DNA of 64,000 nucleotides, from assembly GCF_018873765.1 (NCBI RefSeq), contig NC_057920.1, positions 8,755,307 through 8,819,306 on the forward strand, in the 5' to 3' direction. Origin of the DNA: Telopea speciosissima. Its lineage: Eukaryota > Streptophyta > Magnoliopsida > Proteales > Proteaceae. The notes beneath the pieces were generated by a model that worked only from the letters and a program-made list of their open reading frames with translations, did not search any database and was not told where the DNA came from. The position numbers and the translations under genes were made by a program. Positions 11,547 to 24,003 of this stretch are shown in pieces. Numbering within the stretch: position 1 is the stretch's first letter; each line of letters starts with the position of its first letter.

Positions 11547-12583
11547 AAAAAAATTATTTGGACACCCCTAAATTATGGCCTAATTACTTATTCTCTCTAA
11601 TTTTTCAAATAATTATTTAAATACCCCCTACAGTTTATCATTTCTTTCAAGTAGGTCAAGTGTGTTAACTTAGTGATGATATCATCGGTTAAATTTTTTA
11701 TAATGCCTAAACTACCCTTAATGTGTAGTGAAGTTACAAATTTACCCCCTCCTCTTCTCCTGCAACCAAAAAAAAAGAATGACAGTCATGACTGCTGTTT
11801 CAAAAACCATTAGGGCATCCTTGCCCAAAAGGAAATTTTTTGAAATCACAATTGGGGATCTCTTGGTATGTGTAGAAAGCTCTTTAAAATCTCAAATAGA
11901 TAATCCAAAGATCTGCTACTGACCTACTGGTACAATGGTTTGCCCCAAAGGGATAATCCAACAAAACTTTTAGAATAAATTGGGGTTTTCTTTTATCTTG
12001 TTATTTTTTCCTTGAGTGATTTTGAAAGACCGCAAATCTGAATAGTTGTAAATATTGAATTGCAGATTTCTTGAATTGGGTGGACAAAATTATATCACCA
12101 TCAATGCAAATCTTCACAGCTTTTACTGATTCTGAGTTATAATTTCCTCAAAGGAAGAAACAACCCAGAGTAGTAGTGACTGTAAGATACAACATAAATA
12201 GAAAGAGAACTTGAGAAGGAACGAGGAAAAAAAAAAAAGAGAAATTTTCTGAAATCGGTTAAAAAATCGAATAGGTGGTTTTGGGTTATTTTGATTTGAA
12301 ATTTGTTTGAGAAAATAGAAATTTTCTGAAATTGATTAGGGTTTGAAATCAGTACGGGGTAGGGGCGGTGGGGTTGCATGAGGGAGGGGAAGGAGAAGGG
12401 GGTAACTCTGTCCAGTTTACTATTTTCTATTGAATAGGTGATAAGGGTAAAATGGACATTTTCAATTAAACACTAACAGTATACTAACACCGTCTGGTTT
12501 TAGGGGGTTTCAAGTAATTGTTTGAAACATTGATGATAGTAAATAATTAGGCCATAGTCTAGGGGTGTCTAAGTAAAATTCTC
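11547..12583. mobile_element. Mutator-like element, 1037 bp, in the LIKE-COV promoter
   Basis: About 90-bp inverted repeats: the left contains ATTTGGACACCCCTAAATTA, and the right, read in reverse, contains ACTTAGACACCCCTAGACTA. The 9-bp TSD TTTATTATT is perfect (11538-11546 and 12584-12592). The interior has no protein I recognise. It ends 87 bp upstream of the LIKE-COV start codon, so it and its 9851 neighbour form that gene's proximal upstream region. Confidence 0.85.
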
Positions 12584-12669
12584 TTTATTATTCAGTTACT
12601 TACGCGCAGAGAGAGGGACTGGAAGCGAGAGAGAGAGAGAAACGTCCACAACTCAAAAGAGTGAAAAAG

Positions 12670-15600
12670 ATGGCGACGAGAGAGAGGGAGAGAGATCGAG
12701 AGCTTTTGATTCCCGTAGCAGGAGGCATTGCAGAAGATGGTGGAGGCTCCAAATCTTCGTCGTCGAGACCGACTTCTCCTCCCGTTTCTTTGTCTCATCA
12801 CACTGGAAGAGAGGTCTGGAAATCGTTTCTTTCTCCATATCTTCATTCGCTCAATTTGATACATTTTCTAGGGATTTCTTGTAGCTGTCCTTTCTCTTTG
12901 AATGTTTCATCTATCAATCTTCTAAATTTGTTAGGGAAATATCTGTTTCTTCCCCTTCGTCCACAGCTTTCTTGTTTTCTATGTTATTCGAGGTTTTAGC
13001 TGTAAAATTCTAATGCAGACCATTTGTTTTGGGAGGTCTACATGACTGGGTTGGAGAACTGTTTACGCTTGTAAATTGACATTGTTTAGGATTCGCATCT
13101 CCTCTGGAACAAGCTTTTGTTTGTAAGTTGCATTGCATTCATTTGGTAGATCTATCTCTTATCTCTCTAGAAATTTAGAGATTTCATCATCCATCGATTC
13201 GTGTCTGCACTTTAAAAACATATTAGGTAAACAAAAGAATGCTTGAAACCTTCAAGTACAATCTGCAAATGTTTGTTGGTTTCTCTACTCCTAGTTCATT
13301 GTCTGCCGTGAAAGTCCTGTGGACATTCAAAGCACCATTCAGGTCAGAGAAACAGAGCACTTCTTTTATGTTGGTACTCATTCCTTGACCGTTGTGGTAG
13401 AAAGAGCATATCATTCTAGCTTAATGAAGAACCATAGAGAGTTCTATACCCTACGTGATGATGATGATGGTGATGGCCACTATGATGGAAAATAATACAA
13501 TCATGAGTTTTTGTTACATATTGAATACTAACTGTGATCTGGTTCTTGTGAAAGCATAAATTTTTAACACTTACCATATATATAAAACAGAAAATGGAAA
13601 GCAAATGAGTAAAGACAACTATAAGTATTAGACCAATTGCATGGGTGTGTCAACGGTAGGATGGATTGTCCTTTAGGGCCTTCTAATGGAGAAAGAGTGG
13701 AGTCTTCCAAGATGTGAAGTCTTCAAAAAGGTGGAGTCTTCCAAGAAAGTAGAAGAGAGTGGACTCTTCCAAGAGGTGAGGTCTTTAACAAGGTGGACTC
13801 TTCTAAGATGTAGAGCGAAGCATGAAGAAGAAAACAAGGACCAAAACAGAATTTCAGCCAGCCCATCGAGCTAGTCCAACCTGGTCCAGACCTGAGTTAA
13901 TCTGGTCTGGTTTGGCCTGGTCCTTTGATGGGTTCGATGGGCATATTCTAAGGGGGGCAAGGTTACTGTTTTCATGGAGAATATCTTGGGAGTATAGGCT
14001 GCGATTGTGTGGAGCATCTTCTAGAAGACTTGGAGTTGTCAAGACTGCCTTAGTTGCTATTTTCTTACTTACTATTTATTTAGTTACTATTTCAATTACT
14101 AGATATTAATTAGATTTCAGTTGTATTTCTTTCTTTATTACATGACTTATTGTACAAGGTAACCCACACCTTTTTTTTTTTTTACCCACACCATGCGTGG
14201 GACTCCTTAGCTTATTTCCTTTTTTATGCAAACATTATATATTTGTAAGAGCCTTTAGTGCTCCATACGATTTCATGAATTAATGAACGTTTGGTTTTTA
14301 AAAATGGCTGTGAGATACAATGAAGGAGAGAGTCCTTGAGGTTTGTGAGAGACAGACCAAGGCCATAGGTGAGAGGCTTTGGTCATATCCCCTTCTTCTC
14401 TACCTTCTCTTCTTCTTAGTTTCTATTTTCATAACATGCAATTGTGCTACTGTTTGGAGGCTACTGAGACATCTTTGAAGGCTATTGGAAGGTCCTATTG
14501 TAGGTTGGGTTGATAGTTGCCTACTTGAGACTTAGCCTTACGTCATTTTGGTATCAAAGCCAACATGGCCAGCTGTGAATTAAGTCTCTCTGACATGGCC
14601 GGCACCCAAAAGGTTCATAATTATGTTCTTAGGGGTCTAATTAAGCTGGATAAACAAATGGCTCAAATGCAGCAACATTTGGGCGCCCTAGAATCATGTA
14701 TAACACCTCCTTGGGAAGAGAAGAGACCTTTTTTTGAAGCAAAGGAACCTAATGTCGAGGTCAATGTTGAAATATTCCAACAACTTGTGTCATCAAGGAA
14801 GAGCCAGTCTTTAATGTTCCTACTGTCAAGGCTTACATTAAAGAGTTTGAAGCAAGCAAAGTTGAAGCAGTGGATGATGAGGAACTTGACAATATAATTG
14901 AAGTGGTGATTGATGAAACAACTAAGGAAGACTTTACTGATGCACCATTCATTACTGAGATTGACCTAGATGTTGAGCATGTAGAGTTCGTGATTCCATC
15001 TGAGTTTTTCAAAGAGAAAGAGCCACGACGTGAAGATTTCATTCCTCATGTTCGTGAGTTGCCAAAATACTATTTCGGTCTGAAATTGGACATGCACCAC
15101 GCCAAGCTCATCCCTAAATTCTATAAAACTCGAGGTCGAGTTTCTTTTAAGTGGGAAAGAGTTGATGTAAACGAAGCATGAAGAAGAAAAGGAGAACCAA
15201 TACAGAATTTCAGCCAGCCCATCGAGCTAGTCCAACCAGGTCTAGACCTGAGTTAATTTGGTCTAGACCTTATATGTTTGTAAGACCTTTAGTGCTCCAT
15301 ACGATTTGATACATTAATGAAAGTTTGATTTTTAACCATGGTTTTGAGATACAGTGAAGGAGGGATTCCTTGAGGTCTGTGAGAGAAAGACCAAGGCCAT
15401 AGGTGAGAGGCCTTGGTCATATCCCCCCCCCCCCAATGTTCTTCCTCTTTTAATTGATTCCTCAAGTTCCTATTTTACTGTTCTGTGGAATACCCATCAT
15501 CTGAGAGGCAATCGAAGGCCTTTGTTGCTGCTGGACCCTGAGAAGACTGTTTTGTGGCTGCTTCAACAATAGCTGGTGGAAGACTGAAAATCACATCCAG

Positions 15601-18600
15601 CAGGTTCACTGGATAATGCTCCATTTCTGAGAACTTCAAGCTCTTTATTCTCCGGATCGAACCACTAGATCCAGCCTGAATTTTGACAGTAGAAAACCCC
15701 CTTTCGGAGGCTTCCTTCAATGGTGATACCGAGCTGATCCAAAAGCTGGATTGCTCTGTCTGTGAGTTGCTATTATGGATTCTACTTATTAATTTTGGAG
15801 ACCTATCATATCTTGATATTCATCTATTAGATTAGGTTGACTGTTTTTAGGAGTTCTTCCAGCCTAAAGGCACTACACTCGATAGGAAGATCTACTTCAT
15901 CCAAGATATCAACTGCTCATTTGGGGATTAGGATTTATATTGGGAGTAATTTTGTACTTTCGGCGATTAGGGTTTCTCTAGATTGTAATGTGGCAAAACG
16001 CTATATATAGGGTGTTATCTCATAAGAAGGTGTGAGTTAGGGTTTTGTACTTTCAACAGAATAGGAAGCTCTGGTTTATCGCTCGACTGTGGACATAGCC
16101 CATCTTGGGTGAACCACATAAATCTTTGTGTTCTATGTGTGTGTCATTCTTTTTCATTTTTCTTTTGCCAATCGTTGTTCTACTACATTGTTAATTCCTA
16201 ATATGTATAGGGGGGTTGAGTTTGGGAATCAAATTGCAAGGATTGTAATATATTTCTTCTCTTGATCTTAGTTGAAGATTGGATCTCACTGCGTGGATGT
16301 AAGCAATATTGTCAAACAACCCCACCAGCCCAACAAGTGGTATCAGAGCTATAGGTTGACAACAAAGATTGAGGTTGGCAGTCCAGGTTAATGGGAAGCA
16401 CACAATTTTTTTCCTCGATATAGGGTGAAAACAAAGTCAAGGTACTAGAACTTGAATGCCGCCCTAATCTGAAAACATACAATTGTACAAGAAGGACGTG
16501 GACAGCTGCCTCAGGGTAAAAATAGTGGTTGAGGTACTAGAGGGGTATGCATTATAAAGTTTGTTAGATGCTCCTTGATAGCATATGTGCTGGAGGAACA
16601 CAAAGGCAGGTGTCGAGCAACTTGGATCTTGAATGATGAGTTGTGTCCTCAAGCAAGGGAACACTCAAGCCACAAAGAAGGAAGAAAGATAGATGTTTTG
16701 GCCAGTGTGATGGGTTCATACCACGATGATGAAGTGTTTTTCATTTCGAGGGACTAGCACTAAGGGTGTGCAGGGTGAACAATGGAGTTGAAGTTGGGCT
16801 TCAACGGGCGTGAAGATGGGTCCAAGCCACGACTAGGGCAAGTTGTTCATTTAAGGGACTAGCAGCGTAGGGTCCAAGCCGCAACTAGGAGTAGTCGTTC
16901 ATTCGAGGGACTAGCAGCTTAGGGTGAAGAATGAGGTCAACATGGATTACATTAGGGCAAACATCTCACAATAGAGAGATGTGGATCAACGAACTTCATG
17001 TATTTCAGCAAATCCTCAAGGTGGTTGTGATAAATCCAAAGTGGAGAGTGTTAGGTTTGTTTCTTTTATCTGAACCATTGGATGTCATTTCAGATTTTTC
17101 CGGCAGATCTTCAAGGTGGGTGACTATAATAAAAGTTAAGTTGAAGATTGTTGGGTTTGAATCAACTGTCTAGATGGGTTGTTCATTAGGGTCTTCAATG
17201 GAGAAAGAGTGAAGTCTTCCAAGATGCGAAGTCTTCAAGAAGGTGGAGTCCTCCAAGAAAGTGGAAGAGAGTGGAGTCGTCAAAGAGGTAAAATCTTCCA
17301 AGAGAGTGGGAAGAGGGTGGGGTCCTCCAAGTAGTGAAGTCTTCAAAAGAGTGGAGTCTTCCAAGAGGTGGAGTCTCCAAGAAGTGGAGTTTTCCAAGAG
17401 GTGGAGACATGGATATAGGAATCAGTCGGATCGGTGGTACAAAAACAGGGAGGTAAAAATAGTAAAAAAAAGGGTATAGGAATCTTGGGGGAGAAATCGT
17501 CTCATCCAACCCGATACGACCGATCCGTAGGTATCGATATCATGAGCCTCCAAGATTTGAAGTCTTCCAAGAGTGAATGAGGATTCTTATAAAGGAGTTG
17601 ATGTCTATCAAGAAAGTAGTGGGGATCCAAGCAAGAGGATGAGGGAGAGAGAAGGGTACACAAGGGGGCTTGGATTTGGGAATCAAATCACAATGATTGT
17701 ACAGTAATTCGTCTCTCAATCTTAATTGAAGATTGGACCTCACTCCGTGGACTAGGCAGTGTTGGTCACCCCACCAGCCCAACAGAATGTAAGTCAGTTA
17801 TTCATGGACTTGTAATTAAGTACTAATGGAACCATGATTGCAATACTTACAGTTCAATATTGAAGACCAGGTTGAAGTTGCAGCTGTGTTAGAGAAAACA
17901 TGCTTGACTACTTTACTTTTTTATTCTGCTCTTGCCAGTTGGTTTTTGTTGCTTCTTAAGTGAAGATTATGATTGCATCCAAATTATGATAGAAATGATT
18001 TAGTATCTTTATTTGCTTGTTTAGGCATTTTATAAAGTCATCCGTAGCTGGGCTTCGAAAAAGTTTATGACAGGATGGTAAGTTCTTGTTGTTATCTCTT
18101 TCTCTTTTTTTTTCAAGGTTTGGAAGGGGGTATTCTTTTTTAGTTTTACCTGTTTCCTAAACCAATCCTTATTGCTTATTGGTATATCTTGAGAATAAGC
18201 TGCAAAGGTTTTTTCCCTTTGAACAATGGTTTCAAGTTGAAGCTTAGTATGGGACTCTTCTTATGACTTTCCACTGTACTATCTTTGTGGGTAGATCGTA
18301 GATGACATAGCTATAAATGTATTGTTTCAAGAATTCAACGTTTATATCATGTGGCTTTGGTAATAACATTTAGATTATGATTATGACAGCAAGCATTAAA
18401 GTATCTGATCTTTGCATAGGGGGCAACCACTTTATGAGAACTTAACCAAAGGTGCATCATTTGCTGGTTAAAAACAATTTCCCATGGCCTTAGAGAGCTA
18501 CTGGAAAGAAAAGGCTCCCTTAACAAGGGCTAGGCCTTTGAGGGGGTGGGGGGGAAGGAGTGCACACACACACAGCCTTAGGCTTCAATTCATTCTTCAA

Positions 18601-21600
18601 TAATCTGTCCAATACGTTGGTTACACATCTATTTATAAAACCCAAAAATAAAGACTCCTAATTACTTACTAAAACTAGACTAACTAAAATAAAAACCCAA
18701 TAAAACTCAAATTGGAAATTTCCCCAAGTGTCTAATAACAACCTTAAAATAAAAGATTACATAATACTTTCCCAAATAAAATAAACTTCCTAAGATCCTA
18801 CTAGATCCAAACACTCAAACTGGACCCAGTTCGACTAGGTTTGGGTCGGTCCAATGTAGTGAACCAATTGGGTGCATCACAACCTTAGGCTTCAATAATT
18901 TGTCCAATACATTGGTTACACATCTATTTATAAAACCCAAAAGTAAAGACTCCTAGTTACTTACTAAAACTAGTCTAACTAATATAGAAACCCAATAAAA
19001 CTCAAATTGGAAATTTCCCTACGGGTCTAATAACAACCTTAAAATAAAGAATACATAATAATTTCCCAAATAAAATAAACTTCCTAAAATCCTACTTGAT
19101 CCAAACACTCAAACTGTACCCATTCAACTGGGTTTAGGTCGGTCCAAGGTAGTGAACCAATTGGGTCGGCCCGGTCCAAGATTCTCCTGCATCAGGCTGT
19201 GTGCGTGTGCACTCCTCCCCCCCCCCCCCCTTCTTCTTCTTCTACTGTTTCTTCTCACGGTTTCTTCTCTTTCCCCCTGCAATTCTGATTTCATTCTAGC
19301 TTTTCCTTTCTCCTTTCCCGGTCCCCCATTAGAGGGGGGGGGGGAGCTATTGAAGCTTCTGGACCTGAATTTCACTTTTCAGAATTCCAAATCTGACATG
19401 TTTATGCAGACTTCTTGCATATTTTAGGCCTTCATGTGTCTGAAGAAAGCTAAAAACTTTTGACATTTTATCAAAAGAGATGAAAATAGGCTGGGATTCC
19501 AATGGAATACTTTTTGTTGTTTGGGGAACTGTAATTTGAAGATCTGTAGACATTGTTTTGGTTCATATGAGATTTCTATCGGAGTTGCAATTATATAATT
19601 CCGTCATTGTGAATTCTTGTAGAAGTTTTTTCATGATCTTCGCACCCACATCATTCATTGGTCGTGATTAATAGCAATGCTGTTCTTCTAGCCAGTACAG
19701 CAGGGGGGAAGAGGAGAATACCTTTCTATCAATTAAAAAAGAAAATGCCCAATTAGCTCTCTTTTAGACTCCTGGGTTTTTTAAGCACCTACTTGACCTA
19801 AATAACAATGTCAGAAACACTGAAACATATCCAATCTAAGTTATTCAATAGCAATTTAAATAAAAGCAAATTAAATGGATGAAGTTGCCAGCCCCCAACA
19901 CTTTCTCAATGATATGCATTGCTCTACTTGAATTCTTAGCAACTTATCTAATTGCAAATGGCCTTTTTAACTTAAATTAACAGGACATAACTATTTAACA
20001 CCAACTTTGACTCAAAAATAAATAAATAAAAGGGCGTACCCAGTGCACGAGGCTCCCGCCACTGCAGGGTCTGGGGAGGGTCATAATGTACACAGCCTTA
20101 CCCCTGCTTTCGCAGAGAGGCTGTTTCCAGACTCAAACCCATGACCACTTGGTCACAATGGAGCAACCTTACCGTTGCACCAAGGCCCGTCCTCATAGCA
20201 ACCTCAAATAAAAATTAAATAAGTGATAATTAAGAACCCATCTCCTAGCTCTTCTCCCTTTTAAACTAGTGCTGTTCTGCTCTATGGTGAAGGAAGCACC
20301 ACATAGCATACTATGGTGCTTCTGAATTGCAAATAAATGATTCTACATCATTGTTAAGTAACCACCTAAAATTTGGGTGACATCCTCTCTTATAAGGGGC
20401 ATTTTGGCCAACAAAGTTCTGGATATTTTTTATGAACACCAAGTGGTTACCTAACTACCCAGTGACTTTTACACACACACAAGAAGAGAGAGAGAGAGAG
20501 AGAGAGTAGGTATAAATCATGGGTTCACAGTTGCTTTTAATCCTTCAAACATAATCCCATAATAGTGTATTTACTCAAATAAGAAATTTAAACCTCTTTG
20601 ATGATAAGTCTACATTGTTTGCAGTGTCATACTTCTTCCTATAGCCATCACATTCTACATCACTTGGTGGTTCATTCACTTTGTAGATGGATTCTTCTCC
20701 CCAATCTACCATCATCTGGGGATCAATACATTTGGTACGTGCATTCCATCAGCCTAACAATATCAAATTTTCCAATACAAGGTTGCAATTTATATAGTCC
20801 TCCAAATGAGACCTTATTCTAACAATAATAATTTATAATATTTAAGAATTTAAAGTCATAATGAAAATTTCATTCAGACAGTAATAATTTCTAAATATTT
20901 CATTATTCATAAGTAATTCAGGGTCATGTAATTAGTTGCATTTTGGTGCATTATCTTGGTTTAGAAGAACCATTATTATGGCTCCGTTAGGTTGCAAGGA
21001 AAGGAAGTGAAATCAAATCAATACCAAAGTGGTAACTTTTGTAATCATTACCTTACATGATAGTGTAACCAACTCCAAAACATACCAAATTTGGTTATTA
21101 ATTTCAGTTTACTTTGCCGTTAAATTCCTTTGATTTGAAAAAATAAATTTTACATTTGGAAATTTTATTTACCAAATATGGTACGAGTTTTAATCTGGTT
21201 ATACAATAATTGATTACAAAACTTTCCTTTTTCTTTTAAGAAATGATTTCACTTCCTTCTACTTGCAAGTTGCAACCAAACAGAGCCTCGATGACTACAA
21301 GTGGGGTAGAAAAGACATACATGGATATGGCAAGTGGATGGTTGGATGGATAACCAAATTGTTGGCCTATGGTCTGTCATTTAGGGCACAGATCACTCCA
21401 ATGTGATGTAAAGCAGCGTAGTCATGGTCTTTAACATAATCATTATCAACTCACCTTCCTAAGATTCTATCAGTTAAATGAAAAAGATTGTATTTGGTAC
21501 AATCTGCACTCTCAGAAATGTGGACCTTTTGGGTATACCTTTATCTTGCTTATAATATGGTCAATTTACAGGTCTTGGATTCATCACTTCAATCACTTTT

Positions 21601-22246
21601 ATCTTCTTAATTGGTGTGTTCATGTCTTCATGGTTGGGAGCTTCTGTTCTTGGTTTGGGTGAATGGTTCATTAAGAAAATGCCATTCATAAGTTACATTT
21701 ATTCTGCCTCAAAGCAAATAAGTGCAGCAGTATCACCAGGTGAATATATTCAATTTTCTCCATAATCTGAACTTGTAATACTATAGTCTGGAACATTATA
21801 TAGCACTGTTGCAGATCAGAACTCCCATGCCTTCAAGGAAGTGGCTATCATAAAACATCCACGTGTTGGAGAATATGCCTTTGCCTTCATCACATCAACA
21901 GTGATCCTCCAGATGAGTGATGGCGAAGAGGAGCTTTGCTGTGTTTTTGTACCCTCAAACCACCTATATGTTGGAGATGTTTTTCTCATCAGCTCAAAGG
22001 ATATTATGAGGCCAAATTTATCTGTACGAGAAGGGATTGGTGAGAGTCTAAGCCAATCTATGATAATGGGTCTTATCCAACTTTTGGATTCTAACATTAG
22101 TTTGGTTTTTTGGTTTTGCACATGGTGCAGAAATTGTAATTTCTGGTGGAGTGTCGGTACCTCAAATAATAACTACAGTTGATGCAAAAGCCATTCGGTC
22201 CGCAAGAGTTGTCAGGAATCCAGTATTCAAAGTTCCATCAGTCTGA
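12670..22246 (+). CDS. LCV: LIKE-COV family membrane protein (DUF502), 6 exons
   Basis: Exons 12670-12813, 18025-18077, 20625-20734, 21572-21739, 21815-22039 and 22131-22246 join in frame through GT-AG introns to 271 aa, the usual length of plant COV1/LIKE-COV proteins. The N-terminus is hydrophilic and Ser/Pro-rich (1-48). The conserved core starts AFYKVIRSWASKKFMTGC (49-66). Membrane segments are about 67-90 (VILLPIAITFYITWW) and about 105-132 (LGFITSITFIFLIGVFMSSW). The soluble C-terminal half holds the conserved VAIIKHPRVGEYAFAFITS and the end EIVISGGVSVPQ. COV1 is known in Arabidopsis as a negative regulator of vascular differentiation acting at the Golgi/trans-Golgi. Which paralog (COV1, LCV1-3) this is, I cannot say. 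Intron 1 (5.2 kb) and intron 2 (2.5 kb) are expanded by transposon debris. Confidence 0.93.
13658..15800 (+). mobile_element. Degraded LTR retrotransposon in LIKE-COV intron 1
   Basis: A primer-binding-like site, TTGGTATCAAAGCC (14548-14561), follows an LTR-like block. The block around 13818-13900 and 14242-14400 is repeated at 15174-15260 and 15276-15430, as expected for a 5' and a truncated 3' LTR. Between them (14565-15181) are two overlapping ORFs, one with a coiled-coil-like LIKLDKQMAQMQQHLGALE stretch, which may be a decayed gag-like region. No pol domain is present. The left part has GTGGAGTCTTCCAAG-type minisatellite repeats. Boundaries are approximate. Confidence 0.55.
15840..17784 (+). 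mobile_element. Non-autonomous LTR element, second in LIKE-COV intron 1
   Basis: A good tRNA-Met primer site, TGGTATCAGAGC, lies at 16338-16349 directly after a block ending CCCACCAGCCCAACA (ends 16335). The same terminal block recurs at 17658-17784 ending CCACCAGCCCAACA, so these are the 3' parts of the 5' and 3' LTRs. A TATA-like GCTATATATAGGG lies near 16000. No gag or pol is recognisable. At 17190-17420 is a minisatellite of GTGGAGTCTTCCAAG units like the one at 13690-13820. Confidence 0.55.
18535..19230. repeat. About 310-bp tandem duplication bracketed by inverted ends
   Basis: A unit starting CTTAGGCTTCAAT (near 18577) repeats from about 18884 with high identity through about 19170, both copies ending near TAGTGAACCAATTGGGT. 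Each copy contains TTTATAAATAGATGTG on the minus strand, a promoter-like word. The block is bracketed by GGGGAAGGAGTGCACACACA (about 18551) and its approximate inverse near 19195-19225. It lies in LIKE-COV intron 2 and is probably a rearranged transposon or LTR remnant. Confidence 0.6.
20030..20194 (-). mobile_element. Au-like SINE
   Basis: Read on the minus strand it starts GGGCCTTGGTGCAACGGTAAGG (split pol III box A), continues with box B GGTTTGAGTCTGG, then GCAGGGGTAAGGCTGTGTAC and the 3' end GGGAGCCTCGTGCACTGGGT before a T-rich tail. This order and the 3' consensus are those of the Au SINE family, widespread in angiosperms. It lies in LIKE-COV intron 2, antisense to the gene. Confidence 0.75.
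20980..21287. mobile_element. MITE, 308 bp
   Basis: Ends GGCTCCGTTAGGTTGCAAGG and TTGCAACCAAACAGAGCC are inverted repeats, with a further inner pair around GAAGTGAAATCA / TGATTTCACTTC. The body is AT-rich and non-coding. A clean TSD is not visible, so the superfamily is left open (the GGCTC.GTTTGG terminus occurs in plant hAT and Harbinger MITEs). It sits in LIKE-COV intron 3. Confidence 0.6.
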
Positions 22247-23376
22247 TGGTATCTGCAAATAGTGAACCTTCTTCATTTGTTTTTATCCTCTAGAAAACAT
22301 GATTTGTTGGTCATTGGTAACATGTGACAAAGTCCTGCATCTGTGAATCTGAATATTAACAGTACTAGATGACCAGTTATGAAGGATCAACTTACCAGAA
22401 GGAATCGAAACACAAGGCCATTGGATATTTGGATCAGAGTTCATTGGAGTACCTTGGCAGTTCTCATGACTCAAAACATCCAATTTTGTCATGATTCTCC
22501 TTTTCTCCCTTTATTTATTTATTTATTTTTTTCGGTTTTAAATTGTAAAGTCTTGATCACAGGAGTACCTAGGCATTCTGTGACTGGAAAACATCCATCT
22601 AATTTTTACCATTATTTTCTGTAGCTTACTAATTGGTAGAATAAAAGAAAAACCTCTCACAAAATTAACTTGACAGCCATTCTATATGGTAGATTACATT
22701 TCCATATTTTTTTCATAAAACTTTGTAATTTTTAGAATTTTAATTCTTTCACCCACCTTTTTCAGTTGTGTTAGATTATAAGCCTCCCCCTTCTCTCATT
22801 TATCTCTCAACCATTTGACATATGGGAGAAGATTCTCTGAGCAAGGGTAAATAAGGGGCAGAGAACCATTATACATTGCAACTTGAGTCATTTTTCTTGG
22901 TGTCCGGCGATATAGGCCACGTGGAAGAATGTTGGTTGATGTTACCCAGATTGCCATGCCACTTCAACATTGGAGTTACAGAGGTTCGATACAAGACTGT
23001 GGTGGTTGTAGAAACCACTGCCTCTTTCCTTGATGGTTGGAAATGGATTACATGGGTTTTAAATAAAAAGAGATAAGGACCCAAGTTTTGTAGGCAATGA
23101 AGACAGAATTCCATCACTCTTTGTGCTGAGAGAAACCTACGAGAAACAAGAAACCCTCCAATCTCTCGCAGTCTCTCTTGCTTCAAATGATGGACTGACT
23201 ATGTTCTTGTGAGTGTGATATTTGATATGACTTATCCATGGTAATACACTCTGGGAACTCAAACCAGCAAGATGAAAATTACATTGGGCAGCAAGGCAAT
23301 TATGCGATCCTAGCAGAGGTAAATTTCTAGAACCTCTACTAAGTTATTATTTCTTACATATCTATGACATACCAAC
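22247..23376. other. LIKE-COV 3' flank; no gene seen
   Basis: 3' UTR and downstream AT-rich sequence. Short ORFs at 22869-23186 on both strands overlap each other and show no motif. Nothing else is recognised. Confidence 0.4.
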
Positions 23377-24003
23377 CATGGCTTTAGAGCACGGTATTGG
23401 ATCGGCTATTGATCACCTTCAAAACCGATATGATACTGATACGAATTGATATGGATCAGCTCATATCAAACAAGTTTGCCCTTGGGTTTTTGAAAAATAT
23501 GTATTTTTAAGGGTAAATTATACATCACTCCCTGGTTTTCAAACGAAACTCAGATCATCCCCTGATTTTTGAAAAAAACTCAAATCACCCCCTGGTTTAG
23601 ACCCCAATATGACAAATTAGTCCATACCGTTAGTTTTATGCTGTTAAGTGATGATGTTAGCCAGTTAAATAAATTTAAATCCCTAAACTACCTTTGACCA
23701 ATGTTGAAGATGAAGGAAGGGTAGTATTGTAAATTTAATTCTAATGTTTTAGTACAAGGGTAAAATAGTCCTTTCATTCCAATAACTAACAGCAGACTAA
23801 CACCGTTACTATAGAGGGGGTGATTTGAGTTTTTTCAAAAACTAGGGGGTTATCTAAGTTTCGTTTGAAAACCAGGGGGTGACATGTAATTTACCCTTTT
23901 TTTTACTATTTTATCCTTGGTGCATATTGTTCACCTATATGATATAGCATTATAATATTGGAATCGGTGGCTTATAATACCAATATCGATACCGCAAACC
24001 ATG
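23377..24003. mobile_element. hAT-type MITE, split by a Mutator MITE
   Basis: Ends CATGGCTTTAGAGC and GCAAACCATG are inverted repeats of the family seen at 1303-1545. The TSD ATACCAAC is perfect (23369-23376 and 24004-24011). Subtracting the 386-bp insertion at 23511-23896 and one TSD leaves about 232 bp, close to the 243 bp of the intact relative. Confidence 0.8.
23511..23896. mobile_element. Mutator-like MITE nested in the hAT MITE
   Basis: Inverted repeats of about 95 bp start GGGTAAATTATACATCACTC and end, reversed, GGGTAAATTACATGTCACCC. The flanks TATTTTTAA and TTTTTTTTA agree at 7 of 9 positions, a weak TSD in a T-rich site. No ORF. Confidence 0.7.

Noticed and set aside
14565..15181. 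Possible host gene with a coiled-coil region
   Set aside because: It sits between a primer-binding site and a repeated LTR block and needs a frameshift, so it fits a decayed retroelement interior.
19124..19427. Arg/Gly-rich (minus) and Leu-rich (plus) ORFs
   Set aside because: Products of homopolymer C and CTT microsatellites beside the tandem duplication.
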